Below, one piece after another: positions 34,667 to 45,116 of a stretch of 64,000 nt of DNA. The stretch's first letter is position 1. Each line of letters begins with the position of its first letter. The translations under genes were made by a program, and so were the position numbers. The stretch lies in assembly GCA_001942415.1 (NCBI GenBank), contig MKJX01000250.1, forward strand, positions 1 through 64,000. Direction: 5' to 3'. The notes beneath the pieces were generated by a model that was given only the letters and a program-made list of their open reading frames with translations, was not told the origin of the DNA and did not search any database. This DNA is from Pseudonocardia sp. CNS-139. GTDB lineage: Bacteria; Actinomycetota; Actinomycetes; Mycobacteriales; Pseudonocardiaceae.

Positions 34667-36828
34667 CTACACCACCGTTCGGACGCGTGCCCAGTGGCAG
34701 GCCACCTCGTGGTCGGCGACGGGTTCGCCCGCTGCGCCGGACAGTGCGGCGCTGCGCGGCGGCTCCAGCTCGACGCACCGCCGCCGGTGCCCCTCGTCGA
34801 GGGTCGCGAAGAGCGGGCAGCGGGTCCGGAACCGGCAGCCCGACGGCGGGTCCGCGGGGCTGGGCAGGTCGCCCTGCAGCAGGATGCGCTCGCGGCGGCG
34901 TTCGACCTCGGGGTCGGGCACCGGGATCGCGGAGAGCAGCGCCTGCGTGTACGGTGCTGCGGCGCGGCGAACACCTCGTCGACGGAGCCGATCTCGACGA
35001 TCTTGCCGAGGTACATGACGGCGACGCGGTCGGCGATGTGCCGCACGACCGACAGGTCGTGGGCCACGAACAGGTACGCCAGCCCCAGCTGCGCCTTCAG
35101 CTCGTCCAGCAGGTTGAGCACGCCGGCCTGGATCGAGACGTCGAGCGCGGACACCGGCTCGTCCAGCACCAGCACCTTCGGCTCCAGCGCGAGCGCTCTC
35201 GCGATGCAGATGCGCTGGCGCTGGCCGCCGGAGAACTCCGCCGGGTACCGGTTGATCTGCTCCGATCGCAGCCCGACCAGCCGCATGAGCTCGGGCACGC
35301 GCTGCGCGATCCGTTCCTTGGCGTAGCCCTGGATCTCCATCGGCTCGGCGATGAGGTCGCGCACCGGCAACCGCGGGTCGAGCGAGGCCATCGGGTCCTG
35401 GAAGACGATCTGCATGTCGCGGCGGATGCGCCTGCGGCCGGCCTTCGACAGCCGCGCGGTGTCGGCGCCCAGCACGCGGACCGCCCCGCCTATCGGCGGT
35501 TCCAGGCCCATGATCTCCAGGATCGTCGTCGACTTCCCGCATCCCGACTCGCCGACGAGCCCGAGCGTCTCGCCCTCCCGCACGTCGAACGTGACCCCGT
35601 CGACGGCGTGCACGGTGCCCACCGAGCGCCGGAAGAACCCGCCCGAGCGCACCGGGAAGTGCTTGACCAGCCCGTCGACGGCCAGCACGGGCTCCCGTTC
35701 GGCCCGCGGCGCGGCGGGCGCGGTGTCTGGCGTCTCGCCGACGTCGTAGATCTCCGCGGCCAGCTCTCCGCCCTCGGCGTCGGCCGAGACGAGATCGCCC
35801 ACGCGGATGCAGGCCGCGTCGTGGCCCGGCGCCGCCCCGGGGACGGGCAGCAGGTCCGGCTCGGCGGTGTCGCACGTCGCGACGTGCAGCGGGCAGCGCG
35901 GCCCGAACGGGCATCCCGGCGGCAGTGCGACCAGCGACGGCGGCTGGCCGTCGATCGGCACGAGCGGCTGCCCGCGTCCGGTGTCCAGCCGCGGCACCGA
36001 GCCGAGCAGGCCCAGCGTGTAGGGCATGCGTGGGGTGGCGAAGATGTCGTCGACCCCGCCGGTCTCGACCGCCCGCCCGGCGTACATGACGATCACCCGG
36101 TCCGCGGTGCCGGCGACGACCCCGAGGTCGTGCGTGATCAGCACGATCCCGGCGCCGGTCACCTCCTGCGCGGTCCTGAGCACGTCCAGCACCTGCGCCT
36201 GCACGGTGACGTCGAGCGCGGTGGTCGGCTCGTCGGCGATGATCAGGTCGGGGTCGTTGGCGATGGCCATGGCGATCATCGCGCGCTGCCGCATCCCGCC
36301 GGAGAACTCGTGCGGGAACGCCGAGACCCGGCCCGCCGCGTTCGGGATGCCGACCAGGTCGAGCAGCTCGACGGCGCGTTTGCGGGCCGCGCGCGGGCTC
36401 CCCCCGCGGCCGCCGTGGATCAGCAGCGCCTCGGCGATCTGGTCGCCGACGCTGTAGACGGGCGTGAGCGCCGACAGCGGGTCCTGGAAGACCATCGCGA
36501 TCCGGCGGCCGCGGATCCGTGACAGCTCGACGTCGGACAGACCCAGTAGCTCCCGGCCCTGGAGCCGGATCGAGCCGCCGACCCGTGCGGAGGGCGGCAG
36601 CAGGCCCATCACCGCCAGCGAGGACACCGACTTGCCCGAGCCGGACTCGCCGACGATCCCCAGCACCTCGCCGGGCGCCACGCGGTAGCTGACCCCGCGG
36701 ACCGCACGGACCCGGCCCTCCTCGCTCGGGAACGAGACATCGAGGTCGGTGACCTCCAGCAGGGGCTCGGCCGGGGCGGGGCGGGCGCCGCCGGGCTCGG
36801 CGAGCACGTCGGTGTCGAACGTCGTCAT
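34667..36828 (-). CDS. Fused double ATPase of a peptide ABC importer (DppD-DppF type)
   Basis: About 720 residues with two complete nucleotide-binding domains in one chain. Domain 1: Walker A GESGSGKS, signature SGGMRQR, Walker B LIIADEPTTALD, then the Opp/Dpp C-terminal zinc-type motif (GCPFGPRCPLHVATC). Domain 2: GESGCGKST, SGGQRQR, VLVLDEPVSALD and GCRFRTRCPLFATLDEGH. Bacteria usually encode these as separate DppD and DppF; fused forms are common in actinobacteria. A break near 34,968 (after VFAAPQ) is needed to reach the stop at 34667. Start ATG overlaps the permease stop (ATGA). Confidence 0.9.
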
Positions 36829-37799
36829 GACGCGGCCGCCTTCTTCCTGCGGGTGCGGCGCGCGGACCGCGCCTGGGGGTCGAGCGCGTCGCGCAGCCCG
36901 TCGCCGATGAAGTTGACGGCCAGCACGGAGACGACCAGCAGACCGCCGGAGAAGAGGAAGAGCCACGGGGTCGTCAGCGAGGAGGTGCTGCCGTCGCGGA
37001 TGAGCGTGCCGAGGGAGACGTCCGGGGGCTGCACGCCGAAGCCGAAGAACGACAGCCCCGTCTCTAGCAGGATCGTGCCGCCGACCGTGATCGTGACGTC
37101 GATGATCATCAGTGACGCCATGTTGGGCAGGATGTGCCGCCGGATGATCGTCCCCGACGGCGCGCCCATGAACCGGGCCGCCTTGACGAACTCGCGTTCG
37201 CGCAGCGTCAGCGTCATCCCGCGCAGGATCCGGGCGGTGATCATCCACGCGAACACCGCGAGCAGCAGCACGAAGAGGATCCAGCTGTCGCCGCGCAGCG
37301 CGGGCGAGACCACCGCGATGATCAGGAACGACGGCAGCACGAGCAGCAGGTCGACCAGCCACATCAGGCCACGGTCGACCCAGCCGCCGAAGTAGCCGGC
37401 GGACGCGCCGACGAGCGAGGCGATCACGATCGAGATCGCCGCCGTCGTCAGGCCGATGGTGAGCGAGCGCTGCAGGCCGCGCATGGTCTGCGCGAAGACG
37501 TCCTCGCCGATCTGCGTGGTCCCGAACCAGTGGCTCGCCGAGGGCGGCTGGAGGAACGCCGTGTAGTCGTACTGGTCGTAGTGCCACGGCGCGAACAGCG
37601 GGCTGAGCAGCGACAGCGCGTACAGCAGCACCAGGGTCGCGAGCCCGGCGAGCGCCATGCGGTTGCGCAGGAAGCGGCGCAGCACCAGGCGGCCGCGCGT
37701 GACGCCCTGCGTCTCGGCCGGGTCGACCGGCACGTCGACGGGCGCGCCCCCGGAGGCGGGGACGCGAGCCGTGCCGTCGGTGATGTCGGTGGTGGTCAT
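36825..37799 (-). CDS. Peptide ABC permease, DppC type
   Basis: A 324-residue inner-membrane permease: N-terminal cytoplasmic tail, TM1 around 45-65 (LAGLATLVLLYALSLLSPLFAP), the OppC-type HWFGTTQIGEDVFAQTMRGLQRSLTIG, and the EAA loop REFVKAARFMGAPSGTIIRRHILPN; six TMs are expected. It pairs with the DppB-type gene upstream (16-bp gap) and is coupled by ATGA overlap to the ATPase gene. The frame is intact. Confidence 0.92.
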   Translation of the reverse strand: MTTTDITDGTARVPASGGAPVDVPVDPAETQGVTRGRLVLRRFLRNRMALAGLATLVLLYALSLLSPLFAPWHYDQYDYTAFLQPPSASHWFGTTQIGEDVFAQTMRGLQRSLTIGLTTAAISIVIASLVGASAGYFGGWVDRGLMWLVDLLLVLPSFLIIAVVSPALRGDSWILFVLLLAVFAWMITARILRGMTLTLREREFVKAARFMGAPSGTIIRRHILPNMASLMIIDVTITVGGTILLETGLSFFGFGVQPPDVSLGTLIRDGSTSSLTTPWLFLFSGGLLVVSVLAVNFIGDGLRDALDPQARSARRTRRKKAAAS

Positions 37800-37815
37800 G
37801 GCGGGCTCCCCTCGG

Positions 37816-38799
37816 TCAGCGCAGCCGCACGCGCGGGTCGAGCAGGGCGTAGAAGACGTCGGAGAGCCAGCCGGAGATCAGCACCAGCACCGCGACGAAC
37901 AGCGTGACCGTGGCGGTGATGTTGATGTCGTCCTGCTGGATGCCGTAGACGAGCCAGTCGCCCATGCCGAACCAGCCGAAGATGCGCTCGGTGAAGACGC
38001 CGCCGGTGATCAGCAGGCCGAACCCGAACGCGAAGAGCGTCGCCATCGGCACGAGCGCGGTGCGCAGCCCGTGCTTGAAGAGCGCTCTCCGCCCGGGTGG
38101 GGCCCTTGGGCCTGGCGCGGTGCGCAGGAAGTCGGCTGCCGAGCACGTCGAGCATCGCGTTGCGCTCGGTAGCGGCTGTAGTACGCGATCTGGCCGAGCG
38201 CGAATGGTGAGCGTCGGGAGGACGAGGTGCTGGAGCCGGTCGAGCAGGGCGGCGCCGAAACCGCCCTGGAACCCGGGTGTGGTCTCGCCGGTGAAGACGA
38301 TGAGCTGCGCGCCCGCCGCCGCGTTGACCTGCAGGGCGCCGTACTTGAGCAGCAGGCCCAGCAGGAACACCGGCGTGCTGAGGATGACGAACGAGAAGAT
38401 CGTCGAGAAGTAGTCGCTGAACCGGTACTGGCGGATCGCGCCCGCCACCCCGACGACCACGCCGAGCGCGATGCCGACGACCGTCCCGATCAGGAACAGC
38501 CGCAGGCTGACGCCCGCTCGCCGGGGTAGCTCCTCGCCGACCGACTGGTTCTCCACCGTGCGGCCGAAGTCGCCGACGACGGCGCCGCCGAGCCAGGCCA
38601 CGAACCGGGCCGGGATGGGCTCGTCCAGGCGCAGCTCCGCGCGCTTCGCGTCGATCACGGCCTGGGGCGGCGGGGGGTTGCGCTCCATCAGCCGGCCGAC
38701 CGGGTTGAAGGTCAGCGCGGCGAGCGTGAACGCGAGGAAGGTGGCGACCAGGCACAGCGCCACGTAGTTGACCAGTCGGCGCGCGAGGAAACGTGCCAT
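37816..38799 (-). CDS. Peptide ABC permease, DppB type
   Basis: About 327 residues: MARFLARRLVNYVALCLVATFLAFTLAAL (TM1), the PIPARFVAWLGGAVVGDFGRTVENQ segment, SLRLFLIGTVVGIALGVVVGV, and the C-terminal LRTALVPMATLFAFGFGLLITGGVFTERIFGW typical of DppB/OppB. Between about 38,110 and 38,205 the frame is wrong and then restored; another frame there encodes a normal SRYQRNAMLDVLGSDFLRTARAKG-type EAA region in pieces, so two indels are likely. ATG with AAGGAG upstream; first gene of the operon. Confidence 0.88.
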   Translation of the reverse strand: MARFLARRLVNYVALCLVATFLAFTLAALTFNPVGRLMERNPPPPQAVIDAKRAELRLDEPIPARFVAWLGGAVVGDFGRTVENQSVGEELPRRAGVSLRLFLIGTVVGIALGVVVGVAGAIRQYRFSDYFSTIFSFVILSTPVFLLGLLLKYGALQVNAAAGAQLIVFTGETTPGFQGGFGAALLDRLQHLVLPTLTIRARPDRVLQPLPSATRCSTCSAADFLRTAPGPRAPPGRRALFKHGLRTALVPMATLFAFGFGLLITGGVFTERIFGWFGMGDWLVYGIQQDDINITATVTLFVAVLVLISGWLSDVFYALLDPRVRLR

Positions 38800-39174
38800 G
38801 GATCTCCTTGCCTACACCGATGGGTTGCACCGGCACCGTCCGCTCGGCGCGAAAACCGGTGGGCCCGCCGGGCTACTGCGCGGTACCTTGGGGTTGGCAG
38901 TGTGAGTTCGGTGTGAAGTTCCGTCCACGGTCGATCGGACGTAACACACCGATGCCGAGTCGTGTCCTGGTTCGCCCTGGCCTCTGCGGGTGTTGCTCGT
39001 TCCGCAACGTTGCGATCGTTACGTGTTCGACGCACGCCGGCCGGGGTCGGCGCACGGCACGCCGGGGTCGGCGCGGCCGGCGGCCGGGCGTTGCGCCGAG
39101 CGGTCGACACGGGCGGGCCGGACCGGCGGCACCGTCCCGGGCACGGGGCGCGGTGGCGCGTAACCTGGAGCGTT
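38800..39174. promoter_or_regulatory. 375-bp divergent control region between the peptide-ABC operon and prfB
   Basis: No gene is supported. It includes a perfect 12-bp palindrome CGCAACGTTGCG at 39003-39014 and an imperfect direct repeat (GCACGCCGG...GGGTCGGCGC, around 39,033 and 39,059). The prfB -10 element lies at its right end. The importer promoter should lie in the left 100 bases but I see no convincing hexamers. Confidence 0.45.

Positions 39175-39175
<1 letters not shown>
39161..39175 (+). promoter_or_regulatory. -10 element of prfB
   Basis: TAACCT at 39161-39166 is eight bases before the GTG at 39175, giving a leaderless or nearly leaderless transcript. Confidence 0.45.
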
Positions 39176-40291
<1,116 letters not shown>

Positions 40292-40400
40292 GAAAGCTGA
40301 TACATCAAGTAGCCGCTGGTCGGCCGGACGGCGGCCGTCCGTCGCCGACGGGCGGGCCGGTTGCCGGGTCGGGCTTGTGCGGGCGGTACGGTCCCGGCTC

Positions 40401-41089
40401 GTGATTCGCCTGGAACGCGTCACCAAGCTCTACAAGACCTCGACGCGCCCCGCTCTCGATCGCGTCTCGGTCTCGATCGAGCGGGGCGAGTTCGTCTTCC
40501 TCATCGGGCCGTCGGGCTCGGGCAAGTCCACGTTCCTGCGGCTGCTGCTGCGCGAGGACGTCCCGCGCGCGGCAACATCTTCGTGTCGGACCTCAACGTG
40601 GCCAAGATCCCGCGCCGCCGGATCCCGCGCCTGCGGCAGCGGATCGGCTGCGTCTTCCAGGACTTCCGGCTGCTGCCCAACAAGACCGTCGGCGAGAACG
40701 TCGCGTTCGCGCTGGAGGTCATCGGCAAGTCGCAGTCCACGGTGAAGAAGGTCGTGCCGGAGGTGCTGGACCTGGTCGGGCTGCGCGGCAAGGCCGACCG
40801 CATGCCCAACGAGCTGTCCGGCGGCGAGCAGCAGCGCGTCGCGATCGCGCGCGCGTTCGTCAACCGGCCGCTCGTGCTCCTCGCGGACGAGCCGACGGGG
40901 AACCTCGACCCGGACACGAGCCAGGACATCATGCTGCTGCTGGAGCGGATCAACCGCACCGGCACGACCGTGCTGATGGCCACGCACGACCACTCGATCG
41001 TCGACTCGATGCGCCGGCGTGTCGTCGAGCTCGACCTCGGGCAGGTCGTCCGCGACGAGATCCGCGGCGTCTACGGCGTGGGGCGGTAG
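40401..41089 (+). CDS. ftsE: Cell-division ABC ATPase FtsE
   Basis: About 229 residues. FtsE powers FtsX to activate peptidoglycan hydrolases at the division site. Walker A GPSGSGKST (36-44), GCVFQDFRLLPNKTVGENVAFALEVIG, signature LSGGEQQR, Walker B LVLLADEPTGNLDPD and the H-loop ATHDHSIV are all present. A missing G near 40,570 (PRAGNIFVSDLNV) breaks the frame. GTG start at 40401. It is 6 bp from ftsX. Confidence 0.93.
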
Positions 41090-41095
41090 CGGGAG

Positions 41096-41998
41096 GTGCG
41101 CACGGACTTCGTCCTCCGGGAGGTCTTCACCGGCCTGCGGCGCAACGTCACGATGACGGTCGCGATGGTGCTGACCACCGCCATCTCGCTCGGTCTCGTC
41201 GGCACCGGCCTGCTCGCCGTCCGGACGATCGACCGCACGGAGGCGCTCTACAGCGACCGCGTCGAGGTGCAGGTCTCGCTCACCGCGGACGTCTCGGCCG
41301 CCGACCCCGACTGCGTCCAGCCGATCTGCACCAACCTGCGGACGCTGCTGGAGAACTCGCCCGACGTCGAGGCCGTGCGGTACGAGAACCAGCAGCAGGC
41401 GTACGAGCGGTTCCAGGAGCTGTTCGCCGGCCAGTCGCTCGCCGAGGTGGTGCGCCCGCAGTCGCTGCCGGCGACCCTGCGCGTGCGGCTCGTCGACCAG
41501 GACACCGGCGCCCAGGCCGTCCGGGCGCTGGTCGACGGGCAGGTCGGCGTGCGCGGCGTGATCGACCAGCGGGAGGTCGTCTCCCAGCTCTTCGACTTCC
41601 TCGGCGGCGTGCGGAACGTGACGTTCGCGCTCGCGCTGGTGCAGGCGGTCGCGGCCCTGCTGCTGATCTCCAACACGGTGCAGGTCTCGGCGTTCACGCG
41701 GCGGGTGGAGGTCGGCGTGATGCGCCTGGTCGGGGCGACGCGCTGGTACACGCAGCTGCCGTTCCTCATCGAGGCGGTGGTCACCGGCGTGATCGGTGCG
41801 CTGATCGCGACGGCCGGGCTGGTCGCGGGCAAGTTCCTGTTCATCGACCAGCTGCTGTCGTCGATCGTCTCCAACGGCGTGGTCCCGCCGGTCGAGGTCG
41901 CGGACATCCTGTGGGTGTCGCCGATCCTCGTGATGATCGGGGCCGGGATAGCCGCGGTCACCGGGTACGTGACGCTGCGGCTCTACGTGCGGCTCTAA
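41096..41998 (+). CDS. ftsX: Cell-division permease-like protein FtsX
   Basis: A 300-residue protein with TM1 (about 20-45), an extracytoplasmic domain (about 50-165) with paired cysteines (DPDCVQPICTNLRTLL), and three C-terminal TMs (NVTFALALVQAVAALLLIS; VVTGVIGALIATAGLVAG; ILVMIGAGIAAVTGYVTL). The outer domain contacts a peptidoglycan hydrolase partner in mycobacteria. The frame is intact. GTG start at 41096. Confidence 0.93.
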   Translation: MRTDFVLREVFTGLRRNVTMTVAMVLTTAISLGLVGTGLLAVRTIDRTEALYSDRVEVQVSLTADVSAADPDCVQPICTNLRTLLENSPDVEAVRYENQQQAYERFQELFAGQSLAEVVRPQSLPATLRVRLVDQDTGAQAVRALVDGQVGVRGVIDQREVVSQLFDFLGGVRNVTFALALVQAVAALLLISNTVQVSAFTRRVEVGVMRLVGATRWYTQLPFLIEAVVTGVIGALIATAGLVAGKFLFIDQLLSSIVSNGVVPPVEVADILWVSPILVMIGAGIAAVTGYVTLRLYVRL

Positions 41999-42026
41999 CT
42001 GCCCGTCGGCCCGTTCCCGATCCACG

Positions 42027-42039
42027 TACCCTGGACAGG
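42027..42039 (+). promoter_or_regulatory. -10 element of a leaderless promoter for smpB
   Basis: TACCCT at 42027-42032 lies six bases before the GTG at 42039. smpB can therefore be transcribed separately from ftsEX. Confidence 0.45.
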
Positions 42040-42527
42040 TGGTGAAGGAGAAGGGCCGCTCGGTGATCGCACAGAACCGGAAGGCGCGGCACGACTACAC
42101 GATCATCGACACGTACGAGGCCGGCGTCGCCCTGCTCGGCACCGAGGTGAAGAGCCTGCGGCTGGGCCGGGCGTCGCTCGTCGACGCGTTCGCCACGATC
42201 GACGACGGCGAGGTCTGGCTGCGCGGGCTGCACATCCCCGAGTACACGCTGGGCACCTGGACCAACCACGAGCCCCGCCGCACCCGCAAGCTGCTGCTGC
42301 ACCGCGACGAGATCGAGCGGCTGATCGGCAAGACCCGCGAGGGCGGGCTCACGCTCGTGCCGCTGTCGCTGTACTTCAACGACGGCAAGGTCAAGTGCGA
42401 GCTCGCGCTGGCCCGCGGCAAGAAGGCCTACGACAAGCGCACCGACCTGGCCAAACGTGACGCCGACCGGGAGATCCAGCGGGCGTACGGGCGGGCCGCC
42501 AAGGGCCGGGCCCGCGCGATGCGGTGA
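42039..42527 (+). CDS. smpB: SsrA-binding protein SmpB
   Basis: A 162-residue partner of tmRNA in rescuing stalled ribosomes. Motifs: IAQNRKARHDYTIIDTYEAGVALLGTEVKSLR, ASLVDAFATIDDGEVWLRGLHIPEYTLGTW, RTRKLLLHRDEIERL and the basic C-terminal tail RKDADREIQRAYGRAAKG-like. The tmRNA gene is 1.9 kb downstream on the same strand. The frame is intact. Its last four bases overlap the next start (GTGA). Confidence 0.95.
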   Translation: MVKEKGRSVIAQNRKARHDYTIIDTYEAGVALLGTEVKSLRLGRASLVDAFATIDDGEVWLRGLHIPEYTLGTWTNHEPRRTRKLLLHRDEIERLIGKTREGGLTLVPLSLYFNDGKVKCELALARGKKAYDKRTDLAKRDADREIQRAYGRAAKGRARAMR

Positions 42528-43460
42528 CCGTCCCCCCGCCCGCCGGAGGCGACGACGACGTCCCGCGGTTCCTGGCCGCGCTGGGGGTGCCCGGCGTGGT
42601 CGACGCGCACGTGCACTTCCTGCCCGAGCGCGTGATGCGCAAGGTGTGGGCGTACTTCGACGGGGCGGCGGCGCACTACGGCACCGACTGGCCGATCCAC
42701 TACCGCCTCCCGGAGGCGGAGCGGCTCGCGACGCTGCAGAAGCTCGGCGTCCGGCGGTTCGCGCCGCTGGTCTACCCGCACAAGCCGGGCATGGCCCGCT
42801 GGCTCACGCAGTGGGCCGCGGACTTCGCCGCGGCCACGCCCGACGCGGTCCCGACGGCCACGCTCTACCCCGAACCGGACGTCGCCGACTACCTCGGTGC
42901 GGCCGTCGCGGCCGGCGCGCGGGTGGTGAAGGTGCACGTCCAGGTGGGTGGGTTCGACCCGCGCGACCCGCTGCTCCGGCCGGCGTGGGGCCTGCTCGCC
43001 GAGGCCGGCGTGCCCGTCGTCGTGCACTGCGGGCACGGGCCGGTGCGCGGCGCGTTCACCGGTCTCGACGTGTTCGGCGAGGTGCTCGCCGCGCACCCGC
43101 GGCTGCCGCCGTGCTCGCGCACGCCGGGATGCCCGACTTCGCCGACGCGCTCGCGCTCGTCCACCGCTACGAGCGGGTGCACCTCGACACGACCATGGTC
43201 GGCACGGCGTTCAGCGAACGGCTGGCGCCGCTGCCGCCCGACTGGCCCGCCCGGCTCGCCGCGTCGGTGACCGGGTCGTGTTCGGCTCGGACTTCCCCAA
43301 CATCCCGTACGCCTACGCCGAGCAGGTGGCCGCCGTCGCCGGCTGGGCCGCGGCCGACGACCGGCTGGGCCCGGCGTTCGCGCGCGCGGTGCTGCACGAC
43401 AACCCGGCCCGGCTCCTCGGGATCGAGGAACGTCAGTTCGGCGCGATGCAGAGCACGTAG
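42524..43460 (+). CDS. Amidohydrolase (amidohydrolase-2 family)
   Basis: About 312 residues: metal motif VVDAHVHFLPERVM (HxH), TLQKLGVRRFAPLVYPHKPGMARWL, VKVHVQVGGFDPRDP, VVVHCGHGP, and FGSDFPNIPYAYAEQV with the catalytic Asp near the C-terminus; the TIM-barrel fold of the ACMSD/amidohydrolase-2 group. Substrate unknown. Two breaks (near 43,115 and 43,262) must be corrected to join VLAHAGMPDFADALALVHRYERVHLDTTMVG to the ends. Start overlaps smpB by four bases; its 3' end overlaps the convergent lipoprotein gene by 28 bases. Confidence 0.85.
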
Positions 43461-44272
43461 CCGTCGAGCCCGCCCTGGCTCTGGATCCCGCCGGTGGCCG
43501 CGGGTACGTCGCCGCACGCCAGGTCGACCCCGATGAACGGGACGTCGACGCGCTCGACCACGCGGTAGGCGGCGTCCGGCGCGCCGCAGTCGACCTTCGC
43601 GTAGCCGGTGGGGTCGCCCGTCTCCCGCAGGCAGTCACCGGCCTGCGCGGTGTCGGGCGACGTCGCCGGGTCGACGCCCGCCGGGCCGAGGCAGAACAGG
43701 ACGTCGGTGCTGTCGATGTCCGTCGTGATGATCCCGGTGCTGCTCGTCGTGTCGAGCGACCAGGCGTAGGTGGCCGTCGTGCCCGGTACGTCGTCGCACT
43801 CGAACCCGAGCTCGAACACGTCCTCCTGCCGGCTGATCACCTGCGCCCCGGCGGCCGGGTCCGCGCAGTCGACCCGGTGGACGTCGTCGCCGCCCTGCCC
43901 GCTGCCCGCGTCCACGCCCGACAGGCAGTCGCCGACCTGGGCGACGTTCACCGCTGCCGCCGGGTCGACGTCCAACGGGCCGAGGCACAGGCTGTAGTCG
44001 CTGGAGTAGTCGGTGAAGCTCTGTGTCACGCCGGGGACGGCCGTGCAGTCGGCGTCGGTGCCCTCGATGCGTTCGAGCACGCGCAGTTGCGCGCCGGCGC
44101 AGTCGATCCGGGTGTAGGACGTGTCGCCCGACTGCTCGACGCAGTCGCCGGTCTGCGCGGACGCCGGACCCGAGCACGCCGTCATCCCGGCCGCCAGCAC
44201 CACGGCGAGCAGCACCCCGAGGGCCGACCACCAGCGCATACGGGACGGTCGAGGGGCTGTCGGTCGGGTCAC
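43433..44272 (-). CDS. LppU/SCO3897-like lipoprotein with three Cys-rich repeats
   Basis: About 279 residues: signal segment WWSALGVLLAVVLAAGMTAC (lipobox-like ending in Cys), then three tandem repeats of about 75 residues, each starting GDC(V/L) and containing a D-C, a later C near VPG or a similar turn, and a (V/L)CLGP or LCIAP end. Four cysteines per repeat (twelve in all) suggest two disulfides per unit outside the membrane. Similar single-domain proteins are called LppU. GTG at 44272 is used; ATG at 44239 would still leave a signal peptide. Function unknown. Confidence 0.75.
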   Translation of the reverse strand: MTRPTAPRPSRMRWWSALGVLLAVVLAAGMTACSGPASAQTGDCVEQSGDTSYTRIDCAGAQLRVLERIEGTDADCTAVPGVTQSFTDYSSDYSLCLGPLDVDPAAAVNVAQVGDCLSGVDAGSGQGGDDVHRVDCADPAAGAQVISRQEDVFELGFECDDVPGTTATYAWSLDTTSSTGIITTDIDSTDVLFCLGPAGVDPATSPDTAQAGDCLRETGDPTGYAKVDCGAPDAAYRVVERVDVPFIGVDLACGDVPAATGGIQSQGGLDGYVLCIAPN

Positions 44273-44415
44273 GGGTCCTCCGGAGTCGATCAGTGCCGGA
44301 GACGACCATGGACGGAACCGGCGCCACCGCCAAGCCGCGGAAGTCGCCTGTGACCGGCGTCACTGCTGCTACGCGCCGTAGGCGGAACCGGGATGAACGC
44401 CGGGACGCGAGGCGT

Positions 44416-44421
44416 TACCCT
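44416..44421 (+). promoter_or_regulatory. Possible -10 element of ssrA
   Basis: TACCCT ends 29 bases before the tmRNA 5' end, consistent with a short 5' precursor. No clear -35 box. The rest of the 44273-44450 spacer holds nothing recognisable. Confidence 0.4.
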
Positions 44422-44450
44422 GTGCGGACACCCGAACGCGGGCCGACAAG

Positions 44451-44819
44451 GGGGTGAACGGTTTCGACTCCGGACGTCGATCAAGGGGAAGCGTGCCGAG
44501 GAAGGCGACGATGATCTCGAAAACCACGCGTCGCAACCCTATAAGCGCCGACTCCAGTCAGCGCGAGTACGCCCTCGCCGCCTGAGCGAGTGCGACTCTG
44601 TCGGACCGGGTGCGTTCCCGACCCGGACCCCGGCATCAGCTAGGGAACTCACCTGCTCGCCCGGTCGCGGGGCGGGCAGGGACACCGAACAGCGACTGGG
44701 ATCGTCACACCGGCTCGTCCGCATGACCGGTGGGTCCGAGTAGAGGCATAGCGGACTGCGCACGGAGAAGCCCTTGTGAAGCGACGGAGGACCCGGGTTC
44801 GATTCCCGGCACTCCACGA
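44451..44819 (+). ncRNA. ssrA: Transfer-messenger RNA (tmRNA)
   Basis: The 5' end GGGGTGAACGGTTTCGAC pairs with the 3' end CACTCC (acceptor arm, one G-U), followed by discriminator A at 44816. The T arm is GGGTTCGATTCCC. The mRNA-like part runs from the resume codon at 44547 to TGA at 44583-44585 and encodes the tag ADSSQREYALAA, a normal actinobacterial proteolysis tag. The pseudoknot-rich segment between 44,586 and 44,770 follows the mycobacterial ssrA pattern. CCA is not encoded. The exact 3' end is +/-3. Confidence 0.95.
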
Positions 44820-44824
44820 GGTGG

Positions 44825-44855
44825 ACGGCTCATGCTCACGGAGAGCGTGAGCCGT
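44825..44855 (+). terminator. ssrA terminator
   Basis: Arms ACGGCTCATGCTC and GAGCGTGAGCCGT (13 bp with one T-G wobble) around a five-base loop, beginning 6-9 bases after the tmRNA 3' end. Confidence 0.8.
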
Positions 44856-44871
44856 TCCTCGTTCCGGGTGT

Positions 44872-44896
44872 CTTGTGGGGGCGGAGCCCCCACAAG
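44872..44896. repeat. Perfect 11-bp hairpin
   Basis: CTTGTGGGGGC and GCCCCCACAAG around GGA. It is followed by a second GC-only hairpin-prone stretch to 44,925. Hairpins of this form look like dispersed GC-rich terminator-like repeats; one copy is seen here. Confidence 0.6.
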
Positions 44897-44981
44897 CCGC
44901 CCCGAGGGCTTCGCCCCCCGGACCCCCACAGCCTGGTCCCGTTGGGCCTCTTCAGCTTGGGTTGGCTCGCTGTCGTCTCGA

Positions 44982-45048
44982 CGCACACACCTCCGGTACT
45001 CCGCACACATGGTGGGACGTGTGTGCGGAGTACCGGCGGTGTGTGCCG
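44982..45048. repeat. 67-bp near-perfect palindrome, copy A
   Basis: Left arm 44982-45009 and right arm 45020-45048 are almost exact inverted copies around a 10-base loop (TGGTGGGACG). The inner 40 bases (GGTACTCCGCACACA, loop, TGTGTGCGGAGTACC) are exact. Copy B is 570 bp to the right. Apparent short reading frames across it arise from the repeat itself. Confidence 0.9.
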
Positions 45049-45116
45049 GTCTGCGCGCCTCGCCTTCACGTCCCGCACTCGGCGGGCCGGCAGGGTGGCC
45101 GGGTCGACCACCGAGA

